The position numbers and the translations under genes are program-made. From NCBI GenBank assembly GCA_944385055.1, contig CALWVT010000002.1, forward strand, positions 124,001-188,000: a DNA stretch of 64,000 nucleotides, written 5' to 3'. This document shows, one piece after another, positions 18,757 through 28,169 of this stretch (the stretch's first letter is position 1; every line of letters begins with the position of its first letter). Source of the DNA: an uncultured Clostridia bacterium. Its GTDB lineage: Bacteria; Bacillota; Clostridia; Oscillospirales; Acutalibacteraceae. Under the pieces are notes generated by a model that made no database searches, was not told where the DNA came from, and saw only the letters and a program-made list of their open reading frames with translations.

Positions 18757-19143
18757 ATGGCATGGGAATTATCCGCACAGCGGCCGATCTGGTCGCAGCT
18801 TGTTGAGCAGATCCAGCTGCGCATCGTTACGGGGCGCTATCCGGCCGGCAGCCGGCTGCCCAGCGTGCGGGAACTCGCGGCGGATGCCAGCGTGAATCCC
18901 AACACGATGCAGCGCGCGCTTTCGCAGCTGGAAGCGGACGGCCTCGTGTGCAGCCAGCGGACGAGCGGGCGGTTTGTGACCGAGCAGGAGGAGACGATTA
19001 TGGAGCTCAAAAAGACATTGGCCAAAAACCTTGTGCGGGACTTTTTAACGCGCATCGAGGCGCTGGGATATACGGCGAAGGAGGCCGCGCAGCTGCTGGA
19101 AGCGGAAGATGCGGCGCAATTTCGGACAAAGGAGGACGCATAA
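18757..19143 (+). CDS. YtrA-type GntR transcriptional regulator
   Basis: The 128-residue protein is short, as in the YtrA subfamily. An N-terminal GntR winged helix (about 10-76) contains QLRIVTGRYPAGSRLPSVRELA, VNPNTMQRALSQLEADGLV and SGRFVTEQ. It is followed only by a small helical dimerisation segment. YtrA-type regulators normally sit first in ABC transporter operons and respond to cell-envelope stress, as here with an ATPase and a permease directly behind. The ATG at 18757 follows AAGGAGGAG. An inverted repeat over the promoter start site suggests autoregulation. Confidence 0.9.
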   Translation: MAWELSAQRPIWSQLVEQIQLRIVTGRYPAGSRLPSVRELAADASVNPNTMQRALSQLEADGLVCSQRTSGRFVTEQEETIMELKKTLAKNLVRDFLTRIEALGYTAKEAAQLLEAEDAAQFRTKEDA

Positions 19144-19145
19144 AC

Positions 19146-19847
19146 ATGGAACCCATTTTTCAGTGCAAGAATTTATCCAAGGTCTATCCGGGCGGCCGCC
19201 AGGCACTTGCAAATGTCACGCTTTCGGTGGAGCCCGGCCACATCGTCGGGCTTTTGGGGCCGAACGGTTCGGGCAAATCGACGCTGATTAAACTCTTGAG
19301 CGGCTTGTTGACGCCGAGCAGCGGCGAGGTCCGCGTGGCGGGCATGGTGCCCGGCGTGCAGACGAAGGCCCTCGTCTCCTACCTGCCGGAGCGCTCGTAT
19401 CTGAATGATTGGATGACGGTGCGCGACCTGCTTTCGTTTTTCGAGGATTTCTACGCGGATTTCGACAAGGCGAAGGCGTATGATATGCTCCAGCGGCTGC
19501 AGATTCTGTCCGATGAGCGCCTGCGCACGATGAGCAAGGGCACGAAGGAAAAGGTCCAGCTCATCCTCGTGATGGCCCGCAATGCCCGGCTGTACCTGCT
19601 CGATGAGCCGATCGGCGGCGTCGACCCCGCAGCGCGCGACTACATTTTGCAGACGATCCTGCAAAACTACAGCGAAAACGCGACGGTCCTTCTGAGCACC
19701 CACCTGATTGCGGACGTCGAGTCCGTTTTGGACGAGGTCCTTTTCATCAGCCACGGCGGCATCGCCCTGCAGGCGAACGTCGATGAGATCCGCGAGCAGA
19801 AGGGTGAGAGCGTCGACGCATTCTTCCGGGAGGTATTCAAATGCTGA
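19146..19847 (+). CDS. ABC transporter ATP-binding protein (YtrB-like)
   Basis: The 233-residue ATPase has Walker A GPNGSGKST at about 38-46, a modified signature MSKGTKEKVQL instead of LSGGQ (usual for this exporter group), Walker B LYLLDEP, the IGGVDP D-loop and the H-loop STHLIADVE. Its start is two bases after the GntR stop, and it overlaps the following permease by seven bases, so the three are translationally coupled. The likely role is ABC-2 type export or membrane-stress response controlled by the upstream regulator. The substrate cannot be read from sequence. Confidence 0.9.
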   Translation: MEPIFQCKNLSKVYPGGRQALANVTLSVEPGHIVGLLGPNGSGKSTLIKLLSGLLTPSSGEVRVAGMVPGVQTKALVSYLPERSYLNDWMTVRDLLSFFEDFYADFDKAKAYDMLQRLQILSDERLRTMSKGTKEKVQLILVMARNARLYLLDEPIGGVDPAARDYILQTILQNYSENATVLLSTHLIADVESVLDEVLFISHGGIALQANVDEIREQKGESVDAFFREVFKC

Positions 19848-20689
19848 GAAATTTATTGAAATATGAACTGAAAGCGACCGCCCGCCTGTTTTTGCCGATT
19901 TACCTGGTGATGACGGCGCTGGCCGTCGTGACGGGCCTGCTGGCGGCGCTGGGGCCGCAGGTTTCTTCGATCAAGCTGCGGGATGCGGTGTGGGTCTGCA
20001 GCGGGATTTTCGGTGTGCTGTTCGGGGTGTGCTGCGTGGTTTTGCCATTCGTGACGATTTACCTGTGCATGCGCCGGTTTTACGACAACCTGTTTAAGCG
20101 GGAAGGCTACCTGATGCACACGCTGCCCGTAACGCCGGCGCAGCTGCTCCTCAGCAAGGCGATTGCGGGACTTCTTTGGATGGCCGCGTCGAGTGTGCTT
20201 GTCGCGCTGCTGTCTTCGCTGCTGGTCGCCGGCGGCAGCACCCTCCAGTTCCTGTTTTCCGGCTTCCAGTTCCTCTGGCAGGATTTCTCCGACGGCGGCA
20301 TGACGGTCGCGATGCTGTTCGTCGCGCTCGTGAGCGGGCTTGGCATGAACCTCTGCTTTTTGCTTCTGCTGTACGCCGCGCTGAGTGTGGCGAGCCTGCG
20401 CCCGAAATACCACCGCCTGATTGGCGTCGGCATGATCATCGCGTTCTGCGTCTTGCACGTCATCACGCTGGTGCTCTTCCTGTTCGGCATGAGCGACCCG
20501 ATGTTCCAGTTCGTCGTCTCGGACTTTTTCAGGGGCCCGGGCGCCCCGCTCATCGCGACGGAAACGGCGGCGTATTGGACGATTTTGTGGACATTCTTTG
20601 CGGCCGTCATGATTTACCTCGCCGCGTTCTGCGTGCTGTATTTCGTGATTGCGCGCTGCATTTTAAAGAATCACTTAAACCTCGAATAA
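19841..20689 (+). CDS. ABC-2 type transporter permease
   Basis: The 282-residue integral membrane protein has about six hydrophobic segments, the first at about 17-39 after a basic start (MLRNLLKYELKATARLF) typical of ABC-2 permeases. The segment FYDNLFKREGYLMHTLPVTPAQLLLSKAIAGLLW matches the pattern seen in ABC-2 subunits working with YtrB-type ATPases. It overlaps the ATPase gene by seven bases. No sensor or binding protein follows; only a tiny membrane peptide lies downstream. Confidence 0.82.
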   Translation: MLRNLLKYELKATARLFLPIYLVMTALAVVTGLLAALGPQVSSIKLRDAVWVCSGIFGVLFGVCCVVLPFVTIYLCMRRFYDNLFKREGYLMHTLPVTPAQLLLSKAIAGLLWMAASSVLVALLSSLLVAGGSTLQFLFSGFQFLWQDFSDGGMTVAMLFVALVSGLGMNLCFLLLLYAALSVASLRPKYHRLIGVGMIIAFCVLHVITLVLFLFGMSDPMFQFVVSDFFRGPGAPLIATETAAYWTILWTFFAAVMIYLAAFCVLYFVIARCILKNHLNLE

Positions 20690-20756
20690 AACGGCTCGGG
20701 AAAGATTTGCAGGTTTCGCCGCGGCTGATTGGGGCCGCGCCAAAGGAGGGCTTTTC

Positions 20757-20873
20757 ATGCTTCGCAGAAGAGGACGGATTCGGGAATTTGTTTGGACGTA
20801 TGTGTATGGCATCCCGGCGCTTTTGATTTTGGCGGCAGGGCTCGTGCGCGGCGTGCGGTACGGCGCGCATTAA
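20757..20873 (+). CDS. 38-residue single-pass membrane peptide
   Basis: This short ORF has a near-consensus SD, AAAGGAGGG (20742-20750), six bases before ATG. The product starts with a very basic stretch (MLRRRGRIR) and then one hydrophobic segment (about 15-28, YVYGIPALLILAAG), ending RYGAH. It is followed by a strong hairpin terminator at 20906-20955. It may be the last gene of the GntR/ABC operon, lying 67 bases after the permease stop. I do not recognise a family. The SD and the terminator are the main support. Confidence 0.5.
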   Translation: MLRRRGRIREFVWTYVYGIPALLILAAGLVRGVRYGAH

Positions 20874-20903
20874 ACCCGCATCCAGACGCAGGGACGGTTT
20901 CCA

Positions 20904-20955
20904 CCGGGCGCCCGGCTTTCCTTTTTCCAAGGGGCCGGGCGCCCGTCTGCGTTTT
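20904..20955 (+). terminator. Intrinsic terminator of the GntR/ABC operon
   Basis: A perfect 11-bp GC-rich stem (20906-20916 with 20934-20944) is followed after a few bases by GCGTTTT. It separates the ABC operon from clpB. Confidence 0.6.
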
Positions 20956-20990
20956 GCACGCGGAAAGCAGGGGAGAGGGGCAAAATAATT

Positions 20991-21017
20991 TTAGCACTCA
21001 AAAAAGTAGAGTGCTAA
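20991..21017 (+). promoter_or_regulatory. CIRCE element (HrcA operator) upstream of clpB
   Basis: The half sites TTAGCACTC (20991-20999) and GAGTGCTAA (21009-21017) are exact consensus and separated by the canonical nine bases. HrcA represses genes with this operator until heat stress. A TATACT -10 box lies downstream at 21068-21073 with only a weak -35 box, so the element would sit upstream of that promoter, or another start lies nearer. Confidence 0.95.
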
Positions 21018-21159
21018 AATTAACAGTTTGTTCATAGAAAAAGCATAACCTGTTCACATTCTTCGCGTATACTAAGCTCGTAAGCAAAAGAAAGGACGGG
21101 GGTTCCCCCAGATCCCCGCGATTTTCCTTTTGCCGACCCTTAGAAGGAGCGTGAACGCC

Positions 21160-23781
21160 ATGAATGCACAGAATTTTACCCAAAAAACGGTGGACGCCGT
21201 GAGGCGGGCACAGAGTCTGGCCCTGGCACATGATAATATGCAGATCGAGCAGGTCCATCTGCTCAGCGCGCTGCTCAGTCAGGAGAACGGGCTGATCCCG
21301 CAGCTGCTCAAGCAGATGGGTGTCGATACCCAGTCGCTGCTCGCCGCCGTGGACGAGCAGATCCAAAAGGTCCCCGGCGTGTCCGGCCCGGGCCGTGAGC
21401 CCGGCCAGGTGTACGTGTCCCGCGATGTGGATGCCGCCCTGACCGAAGCGGAGTCGGCGGCCGAGCGCATGAAGGATGAGTATATCTCCGTCGAGCACGT
21501 GTTTTTAGGCCTCTTGCGCAAGCCGGACAGCGCGCTGAAAACGCTGTTCCGCACGTATGCGATCACGGAAGACGGCTTTTTGAAAGCCCTGACGCAGGTG
21601 CGCGGCAATACGCGCGTCACGAGCGACAACCCCGAGGAGACGTACGCCTCCCTTTCGAAGTACGCGACCGACCTGACGAAGGCCGCGCGCGACCAGAAGC
21701 TCGACCCGGTCATCGGCCGCGACACGGAAATCCGTGACGTCGTGCGCATCCTTTCGCGCAAGACGAAGAATAACCCGGTCCTCATCGGCGAACCCGGCGT
21801 CGGCAAGACGGCCATCGTCGAAGGCCTCGCCCAGCGGATCGTGCGCGGCGACGTGCCGAATACGCTCAAAGACCACGAACTGTATTCGCTCGATATGGGC
21901 GCGCTCGTCGCGGGCGCCAAGTACCGCGGCGAATTTGAGGAGCGGTTAAAGGCCGTCTTAAATGAAGTCAAGAAATCCGAGGGCCGCATCATCCTGTTCA
22001 TCGATGAGCTGCACACGATCGTCGGTGCCGGCAAGACCGAGGGCAGCATGGATGCGGGCAACCTCTTAAAGCCGATGCTCGCGCGCGGCGAACTGCACTG
22101 TATCGGTGCGACGACGCTCAACGAGTACCACCAATATATTGAAAAAGATGCCGCCCTCGAGCGCCGCTTCCAGCCGGTGCAGGTCGATGAACCGACCGTC
22201 GAGGACACGGTCTCGATTCTGCGCGGCTTAAAGGACCGCTACGAGGTCTTCCACGGCGTCAAGATCACCGATCAGGCGCTGATTGCCGCCGCGACGCTGT
22301 CGGACCGCTATATCACCGACCGTTTCCTGCCGGATAAGGCGATCGACCTCGTCGATGAGGCGTGCGCGACCGTGCGCACGGAGATCGACTCGATGCCCAG
22401 CGAGCTCGACGACGTTTCCCGCAAAATCATGCAGCTTGAAATCGAGGAGGCCGCCCTCAAAAAAGAGGACGACCGTCTAAGCCAGCAGCACCTCGTCGAC
22501 CTGCAGAAAGAGCTCGCCGATCTGCGCGCCCATTTCGATGAGATGAAGGCGCAGTGGCAGAATGAAAAGAAGGCCATCGAGGCCGTGCAGAAGCTGCGCA
22601 GCGACATCGAGCAGTGCAACGCGGAAATCGAGCAGGCGGAGCGCAATTACGACCTCAATAAGGCCGCCGAGTTAAAGTACGGCAAACTCCCCGAGCTCAA
22701 AAAGCAGCTCGCCGCACAGGAGGAAATCGCCGAGAAAAACGACGAGGACCACCTCTTGCGCGACCGCGTCGACGAGGAGGAAATCGCCCGCATCGTCGGC
22801 CGCTGGACCGGCATCCCGGTCAGCCGCCTGATGGAGGGCGAGCGTGAGAAGCTTTTGCGCCTGCCGCAGACGCTGCATGAGCGCGTGATCGGCCAGGACG
22901 AGGCCGTCGAAAAGGTCTCCGACGCGATCCTGCGCTCGCGTGCGGGCATCCAGGACCCGAACCGCCCGATCGGCTCGTTTCTGTTCCTCGGCCCGACGGG
23001 CGTCGGCAAGACGGAGCTCGCCAAGGCATTGGCGCAGGCGCTGTTCGACGACGAGCGCAGCATGGTCCGCATCGATATGAGCGAATACATGGAGAAATTC
23101 AGCGTGTCGCGCTTAATCGGCGCACCTCCGGGATACGTCGGCTACGAGGAGGGCGGCCAGCTGACCGAAGCGGTCCGCCGCAAGCCCTACAGCGTTGTGC
23201 TGTTCGATGAGGTCGAAAAGGCCCACCCGGACGTGTTCAATATCCTGCTGCAGGTCCTCGACGACGGCCGCATTACGGACAGCCAGGGCCGCACGGTCGA
23301 TTTTAAGAACACAATCCTGATTTTGACCTCGAACCTCGGCTCGCAGCAGATCCTCGAGGGCATCCAGCCCGACGGCACGATCAGCGAGTCCGCGCGTTCG
23401 GCAGTGCAGGCGCTGCTGAGAAAGCAGTTCCGCCCCGAGTTCTTAAACCGCCTCGATGAGATTGTATTCTATAAGCCGCTGACGAAGGACGAAATTAACC
23501 AGATCGTCGACCTGCAGATGAAGAGCCTGTCGAGCCGTCTGGCCGACCGCGAGCTCTCCGTCGAGCTCACCGACAAGGCGCGCCAGTACATCGTCGACCA
23601 GGGCTACGACCCGGTCTACGGCGCGCGCCCGCTCAAGCGCTTCCTGCAAAGCAAGGTCGAAACCCTCTTGGCCCGCGAGATCGTCAAGGGCACCATCGCG
23701 CCCCGCTCGACGATCACCGTCGACTACGACGGCAGGGACCTGTGCCTGCACACAGCGGTCAACGCCGAGGTGCTTTCCTAA
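21160..23781 (+). CDS. clpB: ATP-dependent disaggregase chaperone ClpB
   Basis: ClpB is a hexameric AAA+ protein that, with DnaK, pulls apart protein aggregates. The 873-residue product has the N domain (about 1-145), AAA1 with Walker [10 protein letters not shown] at about 208-216, the coiled-coil middle domain (about 405-525) that distinguishes ClpB from ClpC/ClpA, and AAA2 with Walker [10 protein letters not shown] at about 611. The C-terminus has [10 protein letters not shown]. The start at 21160 follows AAGGAG; an upstream ATG at 21130 has no SD. Regulation by HrcA is indicated by a perfect CIRCE, less usual than CtsR control in Firmicutes. Confidence 0.96.
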   Translation: MNAQNFTQKTVDAVRRAQSLALAHDNMQIEQVHLLSALLSQENGLIPQLLKQMGVDTQSLLAAVDEQIQKVPGVSGPGREPGQVYVSRDVDAALTEAESAAERMKDEYISVEHVFLGLLRKPDSALKTLFRTYAITEDGFLKALTQVRGNTRVTSDNPEETYASLSKYATDLTKAARDQKLDPVIGRDTEIRDVVRILSRKTKNNPVLIGEPGVGKTAIVEGLAQRIVRGDVPNTLKDHELYSLDMGALVAGAKYRGEFEERLKAVLNEVKKSEGRIILFIDELHTIVGAGKTEGSMDAGNLLKPMLARGELHCIGATTLNEYHQYIEKDAALERRFQPVQVDEPTVEDTVSILRGLKDRYEVFHGVKITDQALIAAATLSDRYITDRFLPDKAIDLVDEACATVRTEIDSMPSELDDVSRKIMQLEIEEAALKKEDDRLSQQHLVDLQKELADLRAHFDEMKAQWQNEKKAIEAVQKLRSDIEQCNAEIEQAERNYDLNKAAELKYGKLPELKKQLAAQEEIAEKNDEDHLLRDRVDEEEIARIVGRWTGIPVSRLMEGEREKLLRLPQTLHERVIGQDEAVEKVSDAILRSRAGIQDPNRPIGSFLFLGPTGVGKTELAKALAQALFDDERSMVRIDMSEYMEKFSVSRLIGAPPGYVGYEEGGQLTEAVRRKPYSVVLFDEVEKAHPDVFNILLQVLDDGRITDSQGRTVDFKNTILILTSNLGSQQILEGIQPDGTISESARSAVQALLRKQFRPEFLNRLDEIVFYKPLTKDEINQIVDLQMKSLSSRLADRELSVELTDKARQYIVDQGYDPVYGARPLKRFLQSKVETLLAREIVKGTIAPRSTITVDYDGRDLCLHTAVNAEVLS

Positions 23782-23831
23782 AATCCCCTCCATTCTGGGT
23801 TTGTAAGAATTTTATATAAATAAGACGCTTG

Positions 23832-23880
23832 AAAAACGGCCGCAGGGCTTCCAAACGGAGGCTCTGCGGCCGTTTCTTGT
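23832..23880 (+). terminator. Intrinsic terminator after clpB
   Basis: A perfect 12-bp stem, AAACGGCCGCAG/CTGCGGCCGTTT (23834-23845 and 23864-23875), has a T-containing tail. Confidence 0.8.
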
Positions 23881-24029
23881 GATGACGCGGAGAAGTGTTT
23901 GCAGGATTGTAACTGGAAATATTCTTAAGAAAAATATAAAACACCCTTTCAAAGAAGAAAATAGGGGATATAAGCCCCCGAAAGTACGGCCTTTTTACAT
24001 TTTTTTGCGCAAATGCGACGCCTGAACGG
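23881..24029. other. Gene-free spacer upstream of the opp promoter
   Basis: AT-rich sequence between the clpB terminator and the opp promoter. I see no ORF with an SD and no RNA gene here. Confidence 0.5.
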
Positions 24030-24058
24030 TTGACAGCCTGCAAAAAGTACGCTATAAT
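24030..24058 (+). promoter_or_regulatory. Consensus sigma-A promoter of the opp operon
   Basis: TTGACA (24030-24035), a 17-base spacer and TATAAT (24053-24058) make a full-consensus promoter. The predicted start near 24065 gives a leader of about 200 bases before the first gene. Confidence 0.9.
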
Positions 24059-24130
24059 ATGCATCAAGATGATTTCACGGTATGACATGTACTGAGTGAG
24101 ATAGCAAAATGTGGATTTTACTTTAGGCAA

Positions 24131-24180
24131 TGGCGCTGTTTCATGTAATGAAATTAGCGCTTTTGTTGTATATGGCGCTT
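24131..24180 (+). promoter_or_regulatory. Possible conditional terminator in the opp leader
   Basis: GCGCT (24133-24137) pairs with AGCGC (24156-24160), and inside it TTTCAT (24139-24144) pairs with ATGAAA (24148-24153), followed by TTTTGTTGT: an intrinsic-terminator shape. The heptamer TGGCGCT recurs at 24173-24179 and could capture the same AGCGC instead. This gives two exclusive folds. A third small hairpin (TACCGC/GCGGTA, 24214-24235) precedes the SD. I recognise no known riboswitch class. Confidence 0.45.
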
Positions 24181-24267
24181 TTTCGCAGTAACGTGCCGCC
24201 GTGAAATTCTCTGTACCGCTTCCAAAGGGGCGGTAAAAATTCATTCTTAAGGAGATGCTTGAGAAAA

Positions 24268-26025
24268 ATGAGAAAGAGAGCACTGCTGGCCTGCACGCTG
24301 GCGGCTGTCCTGCTCGTCAGCACATCGCTGGCAGGCTGCGGCGGCAGCGGCGACACGGCCTCCTCCGGCACGGCAACCGAGTCCGGCGCAGCTTCCGGTA
24401 CGGCTTCCACTTCCACCGAACTGGCGGACGAGCAGGTCGTGTACCTGACGCAGCCGGAAATCCGTACGCTGGACTCCACCCAGATGAACGACAACCAGTC
24501 CGCAACGGTTCTGGTCAACACGATGGAGGGCTTGTTCCGCTATTCGTTCGATGACCAGGGCAACGCAACGGCTGAGAAGGCCGGCTGCACGGACTACACG
24601 GTTTCCGACGACGGCCTGACCTACACGTTCACGCTGCGCGAGAACACCTGGAGCGACGGCGAACCGGTTACGGCAGACGACTACGTCTACGCCGTTTCCC
24701 GCCTGCTCGATCCGGACCTCGCTGCCCCGTATGCGTTCTTCGCCGAGGGCCTTGTCAACGCGGACAAGTACCTCAGCGGCGAAATCACCGACTTCAGCCA
24801 GGTCGGCTGCAAGGCGCTCGATGACATGACCGTCGAGTACACGCTCGCAGAGCCGGACTCCACGTTCCTTGCAAAGCTCGCAAGCCCCGAGTTCCTGCCG
24901 CTGCGCCAGGATATCGTCGAGCAGTACGGCGATAACTACGGCACCGATTACACGCAGCTCGTGTTCAACGGCCCGTTCAAGATTACGGAATGGACGAACA
25001 CCGCCTCCGGTAAGTTCGAGAAGAACGAGAGCTATTGGAATGCGGACAATGTCACGCTCCAGGAAATCAACATGACCTACAACAACGAGCAGTCGACCCT
25101 CGACCAGCTGTTTAAGGAAGGCCAGCTCTCGCAGTTCGGCGCTGCAACCGACTACATCGCCGTCTACGAGCAGATGGCGCAGTCCGGCCAGTGCCAGGAA
25201 ATCAGCTATCCGTCTGACGGCGGCGAGTTCTGGATCTCCATGAGCCTCGGCGGCGGCCCGTCCGGCCTGATGAGCAACGTGAACATCCGCCGCGCGGTCG
25301 GCCTCTCGATCGACGGCGAAGCGTATTGCTCCACGATTTATGGCCGCTACACGCCGGCTGACGACCTGATCCCGCCGGCTATCTCCTGGGACGGCCAGCA
25401 GTTCACGGAAGCTTCGGGCGGCGCAAAGTGGGCCGACGACATCGCCGAGTACCGCAACCAGCCCGAAAAGCTCCAGGAAATGTTCAAGCAGGGCCTCGAG
25501 GAACTCGGCCTGCAGACCGATGACCTGAGCCAGTACACGCTGTCCTACATGACGTACGACACGGGCTCTTCGCTGAATAAGCAGAGCCAGGAATTCATCC
25601 AGCAGCAGATCGAACAGAACCTCGGCATCAACGTCGAACTCAACGTCCTCTCCGGCTGGGAGCAGTACGGCGCAGAAGTCGAAGACGGCTCGAAGTGGGA
25701 TATCTCCATGAACGGCTGGGTTCCGGACTACAACGACCCGATGACGTACTTCGGCATTTGGGAGACCGGCGGCTCTTCGAACTATGAACAGTATGCAAAT
25801 CCGGAATACGACCAGCTGCTGAAAGATGCGCAGGCCGAGACGGATTCCGACAAGCGCCTCGATATGTACAGCCAGCTCGACCAGATGCTCCATGACGACT
25901 TCATCTGCATGCCGCTGTACTTCACGGACGTCAAGTCCTTCATCCAGCCCTACATCCAGGGTGTCCAGATCGGCACGATGGGCTACATGTGGGATTACTC
26001 CAAGGTCCAGGTCATGGCGCACTAA
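24268..26025 (+). CDS. oppA: Oligopeptide ABC transporter substrate-binding lipoprotein
   Basis: The 585-residue protein is an SBP_bac_5 family binding protein. It has a basic start, a hydrophobic signal segment and the lipobox SLAGC with the lipidated Cys at 24, followed by a low-complexity Gly/Ser/Thr linker. The mature part contains AEKAGCTDYTVSDDGLTYTFTLRENTWSDGEPVTADD, the hallmark SBP_5 signature (split over about 95-135). The ATG at 24268 is preferred; a TTG at 24259 lies only three bases from the SD AAGGAGA. It is tethered outside the membrane and delivers peptides to the permease pair encoded next. Confidence 0.93.
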   Translation: MRKRALLACTLAAVLLVSTSLAGCGGSGDTASSGTATESGAASGTASTSTELADEQVVYLTQPEIRTLDSTQMNDNQSATVLVNTMEGLFRYSFDDQGNATAEKAGCTDYTVSDDGLTYTFTLRENTWSDGEPVTADDYVYAVSRLLDPDLAAPYAFFAEGLVNADKYLSGEITDFSQVGCKALDDMTVEYTLAEPDSTFLAKLASPEFLPLRQDIVEQYGDNYGTDYTQLVFNGPFKITEWTNTASGKFEKNESYWNADNVTLQEINMTYNNEQSTLDQLFKEGQLSQFGAATDYIAVYEQMAQSGQCQEISYPSDGGEFWISMSLGGGPSGLMSNVNIRRAVGLSIDGEAYCSTIYGRYTPADDLIPPAISWDGQQFTEASGGAKWADDIAEYRNQPEKLQEMFKQGLEELGLQTDDLSQYTLSYMTYDTGSSLNKQSQEFIQQQIEQNLGINVELNVLSGWEQYGAEVEDGSKWDISMNGWVPDYNDPMTYFGIWETGGSSNYEQYANPEYDQLLKDAQAETDSDKRLDMYSQLDQMLHDDFICMPLYFTDVKSFIQPYIQGVQIGTMGYMWDYSKVQVMAH

Positions 26026-26108
26026 GTCCTTTTGGAAAACAAAAGCGTAATTTTTAGTCAACCATGAACGGGTGCGCGCAGTGCTGCGCGGCTGACACCT
26101 ATATTGTC

Positions 26109-26146
26109 GCAAGCGGGTGCCTTTCCGGCAGAGGGCATCCGCTTGC
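26109..26146 (+). promoter_or_regulatory. Stable hairpin between oppA and oppB
   Basis: A 13-bp stem (26109-26121 with 26134-26146, one G-T wobble) has a 12-base loop and no T-run behind it. It probably protects the oppA message or reduces read-through, giving more binding protein than permease. Confidence 0.65.
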
Positions 26147-26232
26147 GTGGATTCTAGGCCTTTTCATTAAAAGAAAGGGTAAAGTCCAAGTTCTTGTCTT
26201 TTCAGAAAAATGAAGTGAAGGAGGTGAGATTC

Positions 26233-27192
26233 ATGGCAAAGTTTCTCATCCGGCGATTCATTTACATGATCATCACGATCTTTCTTGTATTCACGGCAAC
26301 CTTCTTTATGTTGGCGGCAATCCCAGGCAATGCGTTGACCGGTAAGATTGCAAAGCTGCCTGAATCCTCACAACAAAGAATCATCCAAAAATATGGGTAC
26401 GATAAGCCCGTCGGGGAACGCTACGTCGTGACCCTCGGCAATGCCCTGCACGGCGACTTCGGCGAGTCCATCGTCAACGCCGGCGATACGGTCCAGTCCA
26501 TTCTCTCGGAACGCCTGCCCGTGACGGTCCGTCTGAACACGCAGCAGATTGTCTTCGGTGTCATCATCGGCATCGTCCTAGGTGTCATTGCGGCCATGCG
26601 GCGAGGCACCGCCGTAGACTATGGCATCCTGATATTCTGTATGTTTATGACGAGTGTGCCTTCGCTCGTTATCGCGCTGATCTTCCAGCTGACGTTTGCC
26701 GGCAGTTCCGGTTTGGGATTGCCCATCATCGGCTGGCCGAGCGGCGATGAACTCTGGTTCGGGGGGTGGCAGTACACGATCTTGCCCACGATCTCCGGCG
26801 CATTGTTCTATGTTGCCGGTTACGCCCGCACCACGAAGATCGCCATGCTCGATTCGATCTACCAGGAGTGCACGACGACGGCCCGCGCCATCGGCATGTC
26901 CGAGTCGGAAGTCGTCATCCACCACGTCGTGCGCAACTCCTTTATCCCGATCATCACGTATTTGCCGCAGACGATTGCGGGCGTGCTCTCCGGCTCGCTG
27001 TTTATCGAGCGCGTCTTCTCCATCCCCGGCGTCGGCAATTACTACGTCGAGTGCATCTCTTCGCGTGATATCCCGATGGTTTTGGGCTTTACCGTATTTT
27101 ACAGCTGCATCACCGTCGTCGCGATCTTCGCATCCGACGTGCTCTACGGCGTCGTCGACCCGCGCATCAAGATCACGGGCGACAAAAGGTAA
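26233..27192 (+). CDS. oppB: Oligopeptide ABC transporter permease (OppB-like)
   Basis: The 319-residue permease starts MAKFLIRRFIYMIITIFLVFTATF, typical of the DppB/OppB family, and has six predicted transmembrane segments. The BPD transport domain carries the EAA-like loop YARTTKIAMLDSIYQECTTTARAIGMSESEVVIHHVVRNS. The GDFGES motif near 78-83 is also family-typical. The ATG at 26233 follows GGAGGTGAG; an upstream in-frame start at 26194 lacks an SD. It is the first of two permeases and pairs with the next gene to form the channel. Confidence 0.92.
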   Translation: MAKFLIRRFIYMIITIFLVFTATFFMLAAIPGNALTGKIAKLPESSQQRIIQKYGYDKPVGERYVVTLGNALHGDFGESIVNAGDTVQSILSERLPVTVRLNTQQIVFGVIIGIVLGVIAAMRRGTAVDYGILIFCMFMTSVPSLVIALIFQLTFAGSSGLGLPIIGWPSGDELWFGGWQYTILPTISGALFYVAGYARTTKIAMLDSIYQECTTTARAIGMSESEVVIHHVVRNSFIPIITYLPQTIAGVLSGSLFIERVFSIPGVGNYYVECISSRDIPMVLGFTVFYSCITVVAIFASDVLYGVVDPRIKITGDKR

Positions 27193-27210
27193 GGAAGGAG
27201 GAAGTATCCC

Positions 27211-28149
27211 GTGTCATCGAACGAACCTATCGCCACGACGGATCTGCGCCGGCGGTTTGAACTGGTTGACCAGTCCACGCTGAACGCGGAACAGGTCGTG
27301 CGCAAGAATATCGGCTTTTGGTCCGACGCATGGCGGCGCTTCCGCCAGAATAAGGTGGCCATGTTCTTTGCGGCCATTTTGCTTATCCTGATTGTGCTCG
27401 CCATTTTCGGCCCGGCTATTTCCGGCAAGGATTATATTACGATCAACGGCATGGAAAAGAACATCGCGCCGTGCTCGGAGTATTGGTTTGGCACCGACAA
27501 CATGGGCCGTGACATGTTCGCGCGCTCGTGGGTCGCTCTGCGCACGTCGCTGATCATCGCCCTCGTCTCCGCCGTTATCCAGCTCGTCATCGGCTGCGTT
27601 TACGGCGCCATCATGGGTTCCGTCGGCGGCGTCGTCGACGAGGTCATGATGCGCATCGTCGAGGTCTTCAGCTGCGTGCCGAACCTGATTCTCGTCACGC
27701 TGCTGCTGGTTGTTTTCGGCAACGGCTATCCGCAGCTGCTGCTCGCTTTGAGCATTTCTTCCTGGACCGGCACCGCACGCCTCGTGCGCGGCCAGGTCTT
27801 CAAGCTCCGCGAGAGCGAATACGTCATGGCCGCAACCGCTTTGGGCGGCGGCCGCATGCACAACATCGTCAAGCACCTTCTGCCGAACACGATGGGCCTG
27901 TTGATCCTCGAAATGGCACAGGCCATCCCGAACGTCATCTTCTCGGAGACGTCCCTGTCCTTCTTGGGCATCGGCCTGCAGCCCCCGAATTTCTCCTTGG
28001 GCTCCATGCTCGCAACCGGCCAGTCCTCTATGACTTTCTATCCCTATCAGCTCGTCATTCCGTGCGCGCTGCTGGCTTTGATTGTGCTGTCGTTTAACGT
28101 CATCGGCGACGCTTTGCGCGACGCCCTTGACCCGCAGCTGCGCACATGA
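27211..28149 (+). CDS. oppC: Oligopeptide ABC transporter permease (OppC-like)
   Basis: The 312-residue permease has the N-terminal OppC_N segment (FWSDAWRRFRQNKVAMFFAAIL) and a BPD transport domain with FGTDNMGRDMFARSWVALRTSL and the coupling loop RESEYVMAATALGGGRMHNIVKHLLPN. About six transmembrane helices are seen. The start is GTG at 27211 after AAGGAGGAAG. Together with OppB it forms the membrane channel. It lies 18 bases after oppB. Confidence 0.92.
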   Translation: MSSNEPIATTDLRRRFELVDQSTLNAEQVVRKNIGFWSDAWRRFRQNKVAMFFAAILLILIVLAIFGPAISGKDYITINGMEKNIAPCSEYWFGTDNMGRDMFARSWVALRTSLIIALVSAVIQLVIGCVYGAIMGSVGGVVDEVMMRIVEVFSCVPNLILVTLLLVVFGNGYPQLLLALSISSWTGTARLVRGQVFKLRESEYVMAATALGGGRMHNIVKHLLPNTMGLLILEMAQAIPNVIFSETSLSFLGIGLQPPNFSLGSMLATGQSSMTFYPYQLVIPCALLALIVLSFNVIGDALRDALDPQLRT

Positions 28150-28169
28150 GAAAGGAGACGTCAGATTCT

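Noticed and set aside
24065..24130. Known riboswitch or T-box in the opp leader
   Set aside because: I see no T-box sequence, no specifier stem and no recognisable aptamer core; only the alternative hairpins are supported.
24247..26112. 621-codon open frame on the minus strand across oppA
   Set aside because: It is antisense to a clear binding protein, has no SD or known domain, and its low-complexity Val/Arg/Asp pattern is that of a GC-rich shadow frame.
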